Assembly: GCA_905478195.1 (NCBI GenBank)
Contig: CAJQHM010000037.1
Span: forward strand, 1 to 64,000
Source: an uncultured Pseudomonadales bacterium
GTDB taxonomy: Bacteria; Pseudomonadota; Gammaproteobacteria; Pseudomonadales; Pseudohongiellaceae
Length of the DNA stretch: 64,000 nt
Reading direction: 5' to 3'
How positions within the stretch are numbered: the stretch's first letter is position 1; every line of letters starts with the position of its first letter. The notes under the pieces are model-generated. The model was not told the DNA's origin. It searched no databases and saw only the letters and a program-made list of their open reading frames with translations. Shown one piece after another: positions 9,614-19,201 of the stretch. The translations under genes and the position numbers were made by a program.

Positions 9614-10408
9614 TTACTCCTTCGCTTCAAGAAGCTCCACGGTGACTACTTGCGAGATTGGATAAACAGAGGGTCCGAATTGATTGTAGACTGCGACGTC
9701 TGCAGCATCTCTGCCAAACCCGATAGCCACATATCCCGCTGTAATCTTTTCCTGTGTTGCATCAAAGGCATACCAGCGCCCACCCACAAATGCTTCGAAC
9801 CAGGCATGCATGTCCATAGGAACCAGCCCATAGTTATAGCCCACTACCAGCCGGGCAGGAATGCTAATCGCTCGACATAAAGCTATGCCCAAGTGGGCCA
9901 GATCTCGGCAGACACCCGTCTGCTTCTGATTTACTTCTACGGCTGAAATTGGATTGTCGCTACTTCCGGGGACATAGCTAATCCTCTCTCGCAGCCAGTC
10001 CTCTATTGCTTCCACCTGATCATAACCCAACAGTTTCCCTTCGGTAATTTCTACTGCCATCTGATTAAAGCTTTCGGACTCACAATATCTGCTGGGAAGC
10101 AAAAAGATCAACACCTCGTTGGGTAGATAGTCGATATCAACAAACGGAGCACCTGGCGCTCTATCAACGACATCAGTAGTCATCACTTCTGCCGCTGTAC
10201 GAATTGCAAAATGCCCTGGTGGGGCTACCAATCTCTGGCAGAGATTTCCGTAATAATCCGTAAATTCAGTAACCGGAATACTAGGCGTTAACTTGTATTC
10301 CTCGCGGCTAATCCACTGCTGCGCACCGCTGCGCGGGCGCAGCATCAGGATAAAGGGTGTAGGCACCGTAATCTCGAACTCAAAATCACAGCTAGTTGCT
10401 AACCACAT
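9614..10408 (-). CDS. Transglutaminase-like domain protein
   Basis: 264 aa; [29 protein letters not shown]...[20 protein letters not shown] gives the Cys-His-Asp triad pattern. Confidence 0.85.
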   Translation of the reverse strand: MWLATSCDFEFEITVPTPFILMLRPRSGAQQWISREEYKLTPSIPVTEFTDYYGNLCQRLVAPPGHFAIRTAAEVMTTDVVDRAPGAPFVDIDYLPNEVLIFLLPSRYCESESFNQMAVEITEGKLLGYDQVEAIEDWLRERISYVPGSSDNPISAVEVNQKQTGVCRDLAHLGIALCRAISIPARLVVGYNYGLVPMDMHAWFEAFVGGRWYAFDATQEKITAGYVAIGFGRDAADVAVYNQFGPSVYPISQVVTVELLEAKE

Positions 10409-10492
10409 AGGCTGAACCTCAAATTATTACTCTTCCAAAAACTACTTCCTGCCGCTATAAAATAACTTTTCATACAGCGCCGCAGGCTCTAT

Positions 10493-11704
10493 TTATTGTT
10501 CCTTGTCTTGCTGACCGCCCAGCTCTTCAGACACCAAATCTTGCACATCCGGCCGTCTTCGCTGGCGCGTCTTCTTCGGAATCATTCCTCGCATGGACTC
10601 AAGTTTACCGAAGCAGAGCAGCTTGTCATCTGGCTCCAGAACCCGATCTAAGCGTGGATTTGGGATTACCTTATTGCCGCGATAGAGCGTGAGTACATTG
10701 ATGTCCATCTCGGAGAGCTTCGTATCCCGAATGGTAATGCCGACGAAGTTCGATCCCTCTGGCACATAAATTTCAGTAACACCATAACCTTTGCTTACAG
10801 TTAAGCGTTGGCGAAGATCGATCTCTGGAAAGTCTACCTGAGCGGCAATATAGTCAATAACGGCTCCAGCGATATCCAAGCCCGTACAGGTTTCTATCCC
10901 CTCAATACCGGGAGAAGAATTTACTTCCATGATCTGAGGCCCGTCCTTGCCTTCGAGCATATCTACACCAGCAACCTGCAACCCCAAGATCTGCGCAGCC
11001 CTCACTGCTGTCTCCCGATATTGCTCATCAAGCTCAACGGCTTCGGCGATACCTCCCCGATGCACATTACTTCTGAATTCCTGGCCTTGGGCCACTCGTC
11101 GCATAGCAGCAACTACTCGGTCACCTACAACGAAGGCACGAATATCCTTGCCTTTACTCTCAGCCACAAATTTTTGTATGAGTACGTTCTGCTTCTGGCT
11201 TTGCAGCAGCTCGATAATTGATTCTGCCTGTTTCATAGTGTCAGCGAGCAGCACTCCGATACCCTGTGTACCCTCGATCAGCTTGATCACGACAGGTGCC
11301 CCACCCACGCGCTCTATCGCTGGGATCACGTCTTTCTTCTCACGCACGAACGTAGTTCTTGGGATACCAATATGGTGGCGACTTAATATTTGCAGACTGC
11401 GCAGCTTGTCGCGAGAATTAGTGATGCCGTGTGCGGTGTTAGCACAGAATACATCCATCTCTTGAAACTGCCTCACTACCGCTGTGCCATAGTAAGTAAT
11501 CGAGGCACCTATTCTTGGCAACACCGCATCGTAATGAGCGAGAGGTTGCTGCCGGTAGTAAATATCTGGAACGCCTTTTTGCAGATCAATGGCAAACTTA
11601 AGAGTATTTAAAATCTTTACCTCATGATCGCGGCTCTGAGCCGCTTCTTTCAGTCGGCGAGTGCTGTAGGCATCGGGGCTACAGGAGAGTATTGCTAGTT
11701 TCAT
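10493..11704 (-). CDS. rimK: RimK-family ATP-grasp alpha-L-glutamate ligase with C-terminal RCK_C/TrkA_C-like domain
   Basis: 403 aa; MKLAILSCSPDAYSTRRL... ATP-grasp motifs (VIKLIEGTQGIGVLLADT, EVNSSPGIEGIE), then GYGVTEIYVPEGSNFVGITIRDTKLSEMDINVLTLYRGNKVIPNPRLDRVLEPDDKLLCFG. Confidence 0.85.
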   Translation of the reverse strand: MKLAILSCSPDAYSTRRLKEAAQSRDHEVKILNTLKFAIDLQKGVPDIYYRQQPLAHYDAVLPRIGASITYYGTAVVRQFQEMDVFCANTAHGITNSRDKLRSLQILSRHHIGIPRTTFVREKKDVIPAIERVGGAPVVIKLIEGTQGIGVLLADTMKQAESIIELLQSQKQNVLIQKFVAESKGKDIRAFVVGDRVVAAMRRVAQGQEFRSNVHRGGIAEAVELDEQYRETAVRAAQILGLQVAGVDMLEGKDGPQIMEVNSSPGIEGIETCTGLDIAGAVIDYIAAQVDFPEIDLRQRLTVSKGYGVTEIYVPEGSNFVGITIRDTKLSEMDINVLTLYRGNKVIPNPRLDRVLEPDDKLLCFGKLESMRGMIPKKTRQRRRPDVQDLVSEELGGQQDKEQ

Positions 11705-12048
11705 GGCACGGTCTTCTTTGGAAAAATTGTAGATAGGAATTACAGCGCTATTTTACTCCGGCTGTAGCAGATAGATAGCAGAAAGATAAGGCCAGATAGT
11801 TGGAAAGCACCCTGCTGGCAAGTCTGGAAAATCCCGAAAACGGCAGTCGATAACGTAGCCTCAATGCACCTTACCGAAGCCATCTAATGGATATTCACTC
11901 CCAGCGCAGCGGCCAGAAAGCAGTGCAGATGCTCTCACTTTAGGAGCTGCCTTTCTGGGCTGTCTACCTAAACGTCTATAATCAATGTTATTGCTTTGTG
12001 GCAGTCGTTCAACGTACTCTCTGTAGAGAACCTAGGGAGTCAAAGACC

Positions 12049-12429
12049 ATGAATTGTCCTAAATGTAGCGCCGAGTTTGAAACGATTTCTTTTAACGATA
12101 TTGAAGTCGACAGATGCACAGGGTGCAAAGGGCTCTGGTTCGACGTGCTCAAGAAGGATGACCTACTCAAAATTAAGGGTTCTGAATCTATCGATATTGG
12201 CGTTAAACAAGTTGGTGAGAGTTATCGAGATATGCGAAAGATTCAATGTCCAAAGTGTAGCCGGCCTATGCTACCCATGGTCGACAAAGACCAGTTTCAT
12301 ATAAAATATGAAACCTGTGTAGACTGCTTTGGCACCTTCTTCGACGCTGGTGAATTTCGCGACCTCAAGGAAAGGTCTGTGCTGGAACGGTTTGCACAGA
12401 TGCTGGGAACGCTGCGGACCCATATATGA
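12049..12429 (+). CDS. zf-TFIIB domain protein
   Basis: MNCPKCSAEFETISFNDIEVDRCTGCKGLWFD...IQCPKCSRPMLPM...YETCVDCFGTFFDAGEF; paired CxxC motifs. ORF-track start 11998 moved to ATG 12049. Confidence 0.85.
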   Translation: MNCPKCSAEFETISFNDIEVDRCTGCKGLWFDVLKKDDLLKIKGSESIDIGVKQVGESYRDMRKIQCPKCSRPMLPMVDKDQFHIKYETCVDCFGTFFDAGEFRDLKERSVLERFAQMLGTLRTHI

Positions 12430-12444
12430 GAACGCCTCGTCGCC

Positions 12445-13734
12445 CTAGTCGATCATGCTCTGATACACCATCGCCTTAAATTTTTCAGCTATAGAATAAG
12501 CGCCCGCCGGCTGGACTTGCAGCATTATCACTACACTGGTGCCAGAGATAGGGTCTGCCCAGGAGAAAGTACCCAGCGAACCACTCCAGCCAAACTCACC
12601 GTTCGTTGTGCCATAGGAACTCTTGGATTCATCTACCACCACGGCCATACCATAGCCCCAACCTCGATCGAGCATCGGGTTATTCGGATTTGTACCGAAG
12701 GGCATTAGCGCAGCCGATATATGATTGCGCGTCATCGTTTCTACTGTTGCTTGCTCCAGGATTCGCTGCCCTTCGAGTTCGCCACCGTTGAGCAAGGCCT
12801 GAAGGAAGCGCAGATAATCGGGCACCGTGCTGACGATACCCGCCGCTCCTTCTAGCAGCGGTGGATCTTGGGTGATGGGTATGGGCATCGGCGGCAGTAT
12901 ACTCAGGCTTCTGTCTTCGGGCGACACCCGATAGGCTCGAGCCAATCTCTGCGCTTTTGCCGCACTCACATAGAAGGCCGTGTCATCCATCTGCAGTGGT
13001 CCGTAGACCTGCCCATTCAGGTAGTCATCAAAGTCCTGACCAGACACTATCTCGATTATGCGCCCCAACACCGTTATAGAAATACTGTAGACCCACTGTT
13101 CACCCGGATCGCCAAGTAGCGGAACCGCGGCTACCTTCTCGACCAATAGCTCCAGGGAATCGCCCCGGGAGCGTACCTCGTTCTGCCTATAGAGAGCGCC
13201 AAATCTATGGCTGAGGCCTGCCGTATTGAGCAGCAAATCTTCTATAGTCATCTCCCGGCTACTTGCGCGAGTTTCAGAAAAGTCGGCTGCATCGGGATCT
13301 ATAAAGACCCGGGCGTTTCCGAAACTGGGAATAAATTTCGAGACAGGATCTTGCAGATTCATCTTGCCCTGCTCAATCAACTGCATCGCGGCCACCGCCG
13401 TGATCGGCTTACTCATAGAGCGGATCTGGAAGATCGAGTCCTCCAACATCGGGTTTTCTTGCTCGATGTTATTCCAGCCCATGCTTTCCAGATAGACGAC
13501 CTCACCATGGCGAGCTACCCCCGCGACGAGACCCGCGACGCGCCCATCTTCCACATGCTGCAATAACATCTTATGTGCCAGTGCGAGTCTTTGCGATGAG
13601 AAACCCAGATTCTCCGGCATACCCCGCTCCAGACCACTGGGAGGAGCGGCAAGCACCGGCGGGCTTAAAGACAATAATGTAAGCAGAAGCAGGGAATTAA
13701 CTCTAGCCATATCGATACCTATGAAGTGATGCAA
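12445..13734 (-). CDS. Serine hydrolase, beta-lactamase (class C-like) family
   Basis: 429 aa, signal peptide, IRSMSKPITAVAAMQLIEQGKM (SxxK), VYSISITVLGRIIE. Confidence 0.85.
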   Translation of the reverse strand: MHHFIGIDMARVNSLLLLTLLSLSPPVLAAPPSGLERGMPENLGFSSQRLALAHKMLLQHVEDGRVAGLVAGVARHGEVVYLESMGWNNIEQENPMLEDSIFQIRSMSKPITAVAAMQLIEQGKMNLQDPVSKFIPSFGNARVFIDPDAADFSETRASSREMTIEDLLLNTAGLSHRFGALYRQNEVRSRGDSLELLVEKVAAVPLLGDPGEQWVYSISITVLGRIIEIVSGQDFDDYLNGQVYGPLQMDDTAFYVSAAKAQRLARAYRVSPEDRSLSILPPMPIPITQDPPLLEGAAGIVSTVPDYLRFLQALLNGGELEGQRILEQATVETMTRNHISAALMPFGTNPNNPMLDRGWGYGMAVVVDESKSSYGTTNGEFGWSGSLGTFSWADPISGTSVVIMLQVQPAGAYSIAEKFKAMVYQSMID

Positions 13735-13743
13735 GATAATTGC

Positions 13744-13780
13744 TTCGGCCCCATTAGCGCAGAGAGCTAATGAAGCCGAA
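13744..13780 (-). terminator. Hairpin, possible terminator/processing site downstream of the MFS gene
   Basis: Minus-strand TTCGGCTTCATTAGC...GCTAATGGGGCCGAA, 15-nt arms with two mismatches; weak T-tract. Confidence 0.4.
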
Positions 13781-13820
13781 TACTAGGGCCAATCATTACG
13801 ACCTGCGCAGACAGGGCTAT

Positions 13821-15188
13821 TTAGTCTGTATCATGCAGGCTGGTTTTGTAGGTTTCGGTTAACATCACAACGGAAAGCAGCGACAGTAGTGATGCGATCG
13901 CTATATAGACTGACACCCACACGATGTCGTATTCTGTCCACAGAATGGTTGCTATGGTGGGTGCGAAAGCTCCACCTAAGATCGCTCCAACCTGATACCC
14001 CAGTGAAGCTCCCGAGTATCGAACTTCGGTGCTAAATAGTTCGGTAAAGAACGCCGCCTGAGGTCCGTACATCATACCAAGAAACATTAGGCCGCCGCTT
14101 ACCGCAACTACAATCAGCCAAAAGTTACCTGTATCTATGAGCGGGAACAAGGCAAATGCCCACACGCCAGTTAGGATCGCCCCTAGCATGAATATACCGC
14201 GACGACCGTTTCTATCAGAGTAAGAAGCCGCCAGAAACTGGGCTGGAATTTGAAGTACCGAAGCCAGCATTACCGCGAACAACATTTCATTTCTGGTCAT
14301 CCCCGCACCCTCTGCGTCGGTGCCATATGCCAAGACGAAGCCGATCAAAATATAGAACGCGACTTGAATAGACAGAAACGCACCCGCAGCCAAGGCGATC
14401 CGCTTCGGGTATTTGGCAATTGCCTCTAATACGGGCGAACGTCTTACGACGGCAGGCCCCGCTGCTTCGGCGTGTTTCTTCGCCTGAAGTTCCTGCAGTT
14501 CCTTAAAGGCATCGGTGTCCTCCATATGCAGCTGCACATACATGCTGATCCAAATCAGCACGACACTGGAGATGAAGGGTATACGCCAACCCCACTGCAT
14601 GAACGCGTCTTCCGATACCGAATAACTAATAATCATAAATGCTACATTGGCCAGGATCACTCCTGCTGGAGCGCCCGCCTGGGCATAGGCGCCATAGTAG
14701 CCACGCTTATCTGCCGGAGCACTCTCGGTGACCAGCAACATGGCTCCGCCCCATTGTCCGCCTATGGCAAGGCCCTGGGTGAATCGAAGCAGGCTCAGTA
14801 AAATTGGCGCCGCCACCCCGATAGTTGCGAAGGTAGGCAGAAGACCAATCAATGTCGAGGCGACGCCCATCATCATCAACGCGACAACGAGTGTACGCTT
14901 GCGTCCGATTCGATCACCGAAATGACCAAAGAGAATGCCGCCCAGAGGGCGCGCTATAAAACCGAAGGCGAAGGTACCGAAAGAAAGAATGAGACCTATC
15001 GTCGGAGTACTATCTGGGAAGAAGGCAGAAGGAAATACTAAGGCTGCCGCTGTTGCGTAGAGGAAAAAGTCATACCATTCGATGCTAGTTCCCGCCAATG
15101 CCGTCAATGCGACCTTGCGCATACTGGCTTCGACATGAGCCTGGCTCTGTGGATCGGTCTCGGGTGTGGAGCTTATATCAGCAGCCAT
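13821..15188 (-). CDS. MFS transporter, metabolite:H+ symporter (MHS) type
   Basis: 455 aa; GTSIEWYDFFLYATAAALVF, FGHFGDRIGRKRTLVVAL. Confidence 0.88.
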   Translation of the reverse strand: MAADISSTPETDPQSQAHVEASMRKVALTALAGTSIEWYDFFLYATAAALVFPSAFFPDSTPTIGLILSFGTFAFGFIARPLGGILFGHFGDRIGRKRTLVVALMMMGVASTLIGLLPTFATIGVAAPILLSLLRFTQGLAIGGQWGGAMLLVTESAPADKRGYYGAYAQAGAPAGVILANVAFMIISYSVSEDAFMQWGWRIPFISSVVLIWISMYVQLHMEDTDAFKELQELQAKKHAEAAGPAVVRRSPVLEAIAKYPKRIALAAGAFLSIQVAFYILIGFVLAYGTDAEGAGMTRNEMLFAVMLASVLQIPAQFLAASYSDRNGRRGIFMLGAILTGVWAFALFPLIDTGNFWLIVVAVSGGLMFLGMMYGPQAAFFTELFSTEVRYSGASLGYQVGAILGGAFAPTIATILWTEYDIVWVSVYIAIASLLSLLSVVMLTETYKTSLHDTD

Positions 15189-15304
15189 GGTGCCTCCAGT
15201 TTGTTGGTTTGTTCTTATTATGAGCAGCTCTGAGCATAGCAGGATTTTGCGCTGGGTCGCATTAAAATGAGCCCAAAACCGCTAAATCCAGTATCATCGC
15301 CAGT

Positions 15305-15742
15305 ATGTACTACGAACTATTGAGACTATTGCACTTTGTCGCCATCTTTTGTTTTGCGGGAGCGCTCGTTGTAGAAAACATGGCCATCAAGCCACAGATC
15401 AGTGGCGAAGATGCACGCAATTTGGCGAAGGTGGATGCCGTATGCGGTATCAGCGCGCTACTCGTATTTAGTATAGGGCTGACACTCTGGCTATGGGTTG
15501 GCAAACCTGCGGAATTTTATTCAGGCAACCCTATCTTTCACGCGAAGCTCGGTCTGTTCCTGCTGATGGTACTTTGCGCGATTGTCCCTGCAGCATTCTT
15601 TCTCAAGCATCGAAAGTCTTACGAGGAGATCATCGCAGTGCCTTCCTATCTTAGATTACTGCTAAAATTCGAACTTGTTCTTCTGCTAATAATTCCCGTG
15701 TTGGCGCTTCTGATGGCGCGCGGCATTGGGCTCAGTGCCTAG
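15305..15742 (+). CDS. DUF2214-like integral membrane protein
   Basis: 145 aa, four predicted TMs, RLLHFVAIFCFAGALVVE... Confidence 0.65.
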   Translation: MYYELLRLLHFVAIFCFAGALVVENMAIKPQISGEDARNLAKVDAVCGISALLVFSIGLTLWLWVGKPAEFYSGNPIFHAKLGLFLLMVLCAIVPAAFFLKHRKSYEEIIAVPSYLRLLLKFELVLLLIIPVLALLMARGIGLSA

Positions 15743-15804
15743 ACCCTACACTAGTTAGCACAGCTCTCCCGATTCCGCTAATTGCTTGAGCTATAGGCTA
15801 GCAT

Positions 15805-16995
15805 CTATCTTCCTATCGACTGATCCCAATTCAAAGACTGATATTTTTCCAAAATACGCATTAGATCTGCTATAGAAATTGCGCGAAGCTCTCCACGGGA
15901 ACTACTAACGGTAGTGGCCTTGAATATCGCGTTGTATATGGCTTCTTCCGTTGCCTCGGCGGTAGCTGCAAACAGTGGTGTCATCGATTCGTTTACCAGA
16001 ACTTCAAGCGGTACGGGTGTATCACTAATCCTGGGTTTACGCACATCGGGATGAGTCGAGAAGGCGATCACGTAATCACCAGATCCATTGCTGGCAAAGG
16101 AGCCGGTTCGCGCCAGCCCCATCAGTGCCCTGCGAGCCACGCGATCTAGATTTCGTGCAGTCAGTGGAGCGTCAGTTGCCACGACCATCATGATCGAGCC
16201 ATCCTCCTTGTCAGAATCCGCAACCGGTTCGAGAAAATCGCGAAAGGTATAATTGCCCAGTTCTCGCCCTACAGGAGCGCCATTGATCGAAAGCGCGCCA
16301 CCATAATTAGTCTGCACTAATACACCTATCGTATAGCCACCCAGCTCATCGGGTAAGACTCGGGAACTGCTGCCAATACCCCCTTTCCAGCCGAAGGCCT
16401 GAGTGCCGGTCCCGGCGCCGACACTGCCTTCGGCGACAGGGCCACTGTGCGCATTATCCAAAGCAGAATAGACCTGCTCTTTCTGAATTGGGTCGGCCCA
16501 CATATTGTTAACGCGACTGTCATTCGTCTCTCCGACGATAGGATTCAAAGTGTGCTCTCCCATTCCAGGCTGCTCATACATCCATTCTTTAAGCGCGTTC
16601 GCGGCGCTCCATACGCAAAGTGTACAAGTTAAGAGAATCGGCGTTTCTATTTCACCGAACTCTCGTACCTGCGTCTCTCCAACCATTTTGCCATAGCCGT
16701 TTCCGGTGTGTATCCAGGCAGGAATGGGGTTTGTATAAAGGTTGCCGGGCGCCGGGATTATCGCCGTCACACCTGTGCGAATATCATCACCTTCGATGAG
16801 AGTCGTATGGCCCACTCTCACACCCTCAACATCGGTAATCGCGTTCAACTCGCCAGGCTGAAAGACTCCAACTATGACACCCGCCTCTCGTGCCCGCGGC
16901 CGCGCATCATCCTGCGCCAAGGCAAGCTGAGTCAGGCTAGTTAAAATAAGGAAGATGGGTATAGCCACCGCTGGGATCAATGGATTAGTGCGCAT
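15805..16995 (-). CDS. P1-family (DmpA/BapA-like) peptidase
   Basis: 396 aa; NAITDVEGVRVGHTTLIEGDDIRTGVTAIIP and GAGTGTQAFGWKGGIGSSSR with predicted autocleavage at Gly-Ser. Confidence 0.85.
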   Translation of the reverse strand: MRTNPLIPAVAIPIFLILTSLTQLALAQDDARPRAREAGVIVGVFQPGELNAITDVEGVRVGHTTLIEGDDIRTGVTAIIPAPGNLYTNPIPAWIHTGNGYGKMVGETQVREFGEIETPILLTCTLCVWSAANALKEWMYEQPGMGEHTLNPIVGETNDSRVNNMWADPIQKEQVYSALDNAHSGPVAEGSVGAGTGTQAFGWKGGIGSSSRVLPDELGGYTIGVLVQTNYGGALSINGAPVGRELGNYTFRDFLEPVADSDKEDGSIMMVVATDAPLTARNLDRVARRALMGLARTGSFASNGSGDYVIAFSTHPDVRKPRISDTPVPLEVLVNESMTPLFAATAEATEEAIYNAIFKATTVSSSRGELRAISIADLMRILEKYQSLNWDQSIGR

Positions 16996-17223
16996 CGTAG
17001 TTTCTCTCCTAGCCTTCTACCCTGAACAGAGTCTGGGTGTTTAATCTGGTTAACTTCCGCATTGTAGCACTCCAACAATACACTGCCTGTGCAGCAAAGA
17101 CCGAGGAGCTTAAGCTGAGGCAACCGTTGAGGCGAGAATAGGATCGATAGAAACAGTAGAGAGATACCGTCATTCTGTTATTCTCATTATCCTTACGACA
17201 AGACAAGAGATTAGAGCCCCAGG

Positions 17224-17988
17224 ATGAAGAGATTATTACTAACGCTTTGTCAGCTAATGCTATCACTAGGCCTTGCCTCACCGAGTCTTTCTCAAGGACT
17301 GGATACCAGCGCGCTGGAACTCGCCCTTTACGGACCAGACCGAGAAGTCACCGATTTCGCGAGAGATAGCGCCAGGAAGCCTGTACAGGTATTGGATTTT
17401 CTCGGCGTCGAATCCGGCATGACGGTACTCGACCTCTATGCCGCCGGCGGCTACTACACTTTCATACTCTCCAAGGCAGTTGGCGAAACCGGGACTGTCT
17501 ATGCACAGAATACGGAGCGCGGTTTGCGCTTCGTAGAAGACCGACAGAACATGACGCAAGGGGAGGCACTGAATGCCAAGATCGAACAAGGTAATCTGCA
17601 CAACGTCATACAGATAGTTAGACCGCTGCCAGATATAGGCCTGGCAGAAAACTCCCTGGACTTCGTGATTGTGGCTCAGACCCTACACGACTACTACAAC
17701 CCCAACTCCCAGCGCGCACTGGAGATGCTATTGCAGTTAAAGGCCCTGCTTAAGCCGGGCGGCGTTCTTGGTATCACCGACCATATTGGCGTTGCGGGTC
17801 GAGATAATCGCGACATGCACCGCATGGAAATCCAGCAGGCAATCGAACTGGCACTGCAGGCTGGATTCGGGGTTGAATCCAGCGAGATCCTGCGCGAACC
17901 CAGAGACGATCATAGCCGCAGCATCTTCGATCCGCGGCTCAACCGAAGTACAGATCGGTTCCTGCTAAAACTCACCAAACCACTGTAA
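17224..17988 (+). CDS. Exported class I SAM-dependent methyltransferase-like protein
   Basis: 254 aa; signal peptide, VLDLYAAGGYYTFILSKAVG motif I-like, ALLKPGGVLGITDH. Confidence 0.78.
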   Translation: MKRLLLTLCQLMLSLGLASPSLSQGLDTSALELALYGPDREVTDFARDSARKPVQVLDFLGVESGMTVLDLYAAGGYYTFILSKAVGETGTVYAQNTERGLRFVEDRQNMTQGEALNAKIEQGNLHNVIQIVRPLPDIGLAENSLDFVIVAQTLHDYYNPNSQRALEMLLQLKALLKPGGVLGITDHIGVAGRDNRDMHRMEIQQAIELALQAGFGVESSEILREPRDDHSRSIFDPRLNRSTDRFLLKLTKPL

Positions 17989-18127
17989 GCAGCGGCGAGC
18001 AGATGTCCGGAAATCCATGGAATCGCGTGGAGTTGCCTGACCATTTTTGATAACCTCAATGTCACGTTACCGGCCAAATCAGCTACAGCCTCGAATTCAC
18101 TCATCAAGCCCGAATGAAGAGCAAAAA

Positions 18128-19168
18128 ATGAAAATAACAGCTAATTCGACTCACTCTGCCAGACAGCCCACACTGCGGCTAGCACTGCTACATTCCAGCC
18201 TTGTTGCCGCTTCCCTGATGCTGCTGCCTCTTTCCAGCAATGCCCAAGAGTCTGGCTATACGGCGCCCAGAACGGTGGATGGTGCTCCCGATTTACAGGG
18301 TATGTGGACTAGCAACACAATCACACCCTTCATCAGGCCCGAAGAATTTGGTGACAAACTGGTAATAAGCTCGGAAGAGGCATTGCAACTTGAGCAGGCA
18401 GTGGCCGACTACACCGCCGAGCAAGATCTGCCCAGCGATCCCGATCGAGTGGCTCCTGCCAAGGACAGAATCGAGCTCGCGGACAGCTATAACAACTTCT
18501 GGTTTGATGATGGCACTCGGGTAGCTCGCTATAACGGCGAATTTCGCAGCTCGCTGCTAATCGATCCGCCGAATGGACGCATGCCTGCCTACACGGCTAG
18601 CGCCGAGGAGCGTCTGCGCGCAGAGGCACAATTGCGTGAACAACGCGGCCCTTTTGCCGGGCCGGAGAGCCGCCCTCTGGCAGAGCGCTGCTTAATGTCA
18701 TTTGGCTCTAGCAGCGGCCCACCCATGCTACCTATCCTGTACAACAACCATTATCAGATCGTACAATCACCTGGATATGTGATGATACTCGTAGAGATGG
18801 TGCATGATGCGCGCATAATTCGCATCGAAGCCGATCCGCTGCCCGATGCCCTTCGCCCCTGGATGGGTGACTCAATTGGTCACTGGGAGGGAGATACGCT
18901 AGTAGTCGAAACCGATAAATTTAACCCCAATCAAAAATTCCGCAATTCAACCGAAAATTTCAGAATCACCGAAAGATTCACACGCGTCTCAGACAATGTG
19001 ATGAATTACAGCTTTACCGCACAAGACCCTGCTACCTTCGTCCAGCCCTTCTCGGCAGAGATGCCAATGAACCTAACAGACGATGTTCTGTATGAATATG
19101 CTTGTCACGAAGGCAACTATTCTCTTCCAGGCGTACTTGCCGGTGCACGAGCAGACGAGGAACAATAG
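18128..19168 (+). CDS. Exported hypothetical protein
   Basis: ORF 18047..19168; likely start at MKITANSTHS with signal peptide ending LSSNAQE; PDLQGMWTSN..., HWEGDTLVVETDKFN. Confidence 0.65.
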   Translation: MKITANSTHSARQPTLRLALLHSSLVAASLMLLPLSSNAQESGYTAPRTVDGAPDLQGMWTSNTITPFIRPEEFGDKLVISSEEALQLEQAVADYTAEQDLPSDPDRVAPAKDRIELADSYNNFWFDDGTRVARYNGEFRSSLLIDPPNGRMPAYTASAEERLRAEAQLREQRGPFAGPESRPLAERCLMSFGSSSGPPMLPILYNNHYQIVQSPGYVMILVEMVHDARIIRIEADPLPDALRPWMGDSIGHWEGDTLVVETDKFNPNQKFRNSTENFRITERFTRVSDNVMNYSFTAQDPATFVQPFSAEMPMNLTDDVLYEYACHEGNYSLPGVLAGARADEEQ

Positions 19169-19201
19169 CCAACCATTGTGGGCCAAACCACCCTAGGCTG
19201 A

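Noticed and set aside
10808-11465. Two plus-strand ORFs (137 and 172 aa)
   Set aside because: Antisense to the ATP-grasp core of rimK; shadow frames.
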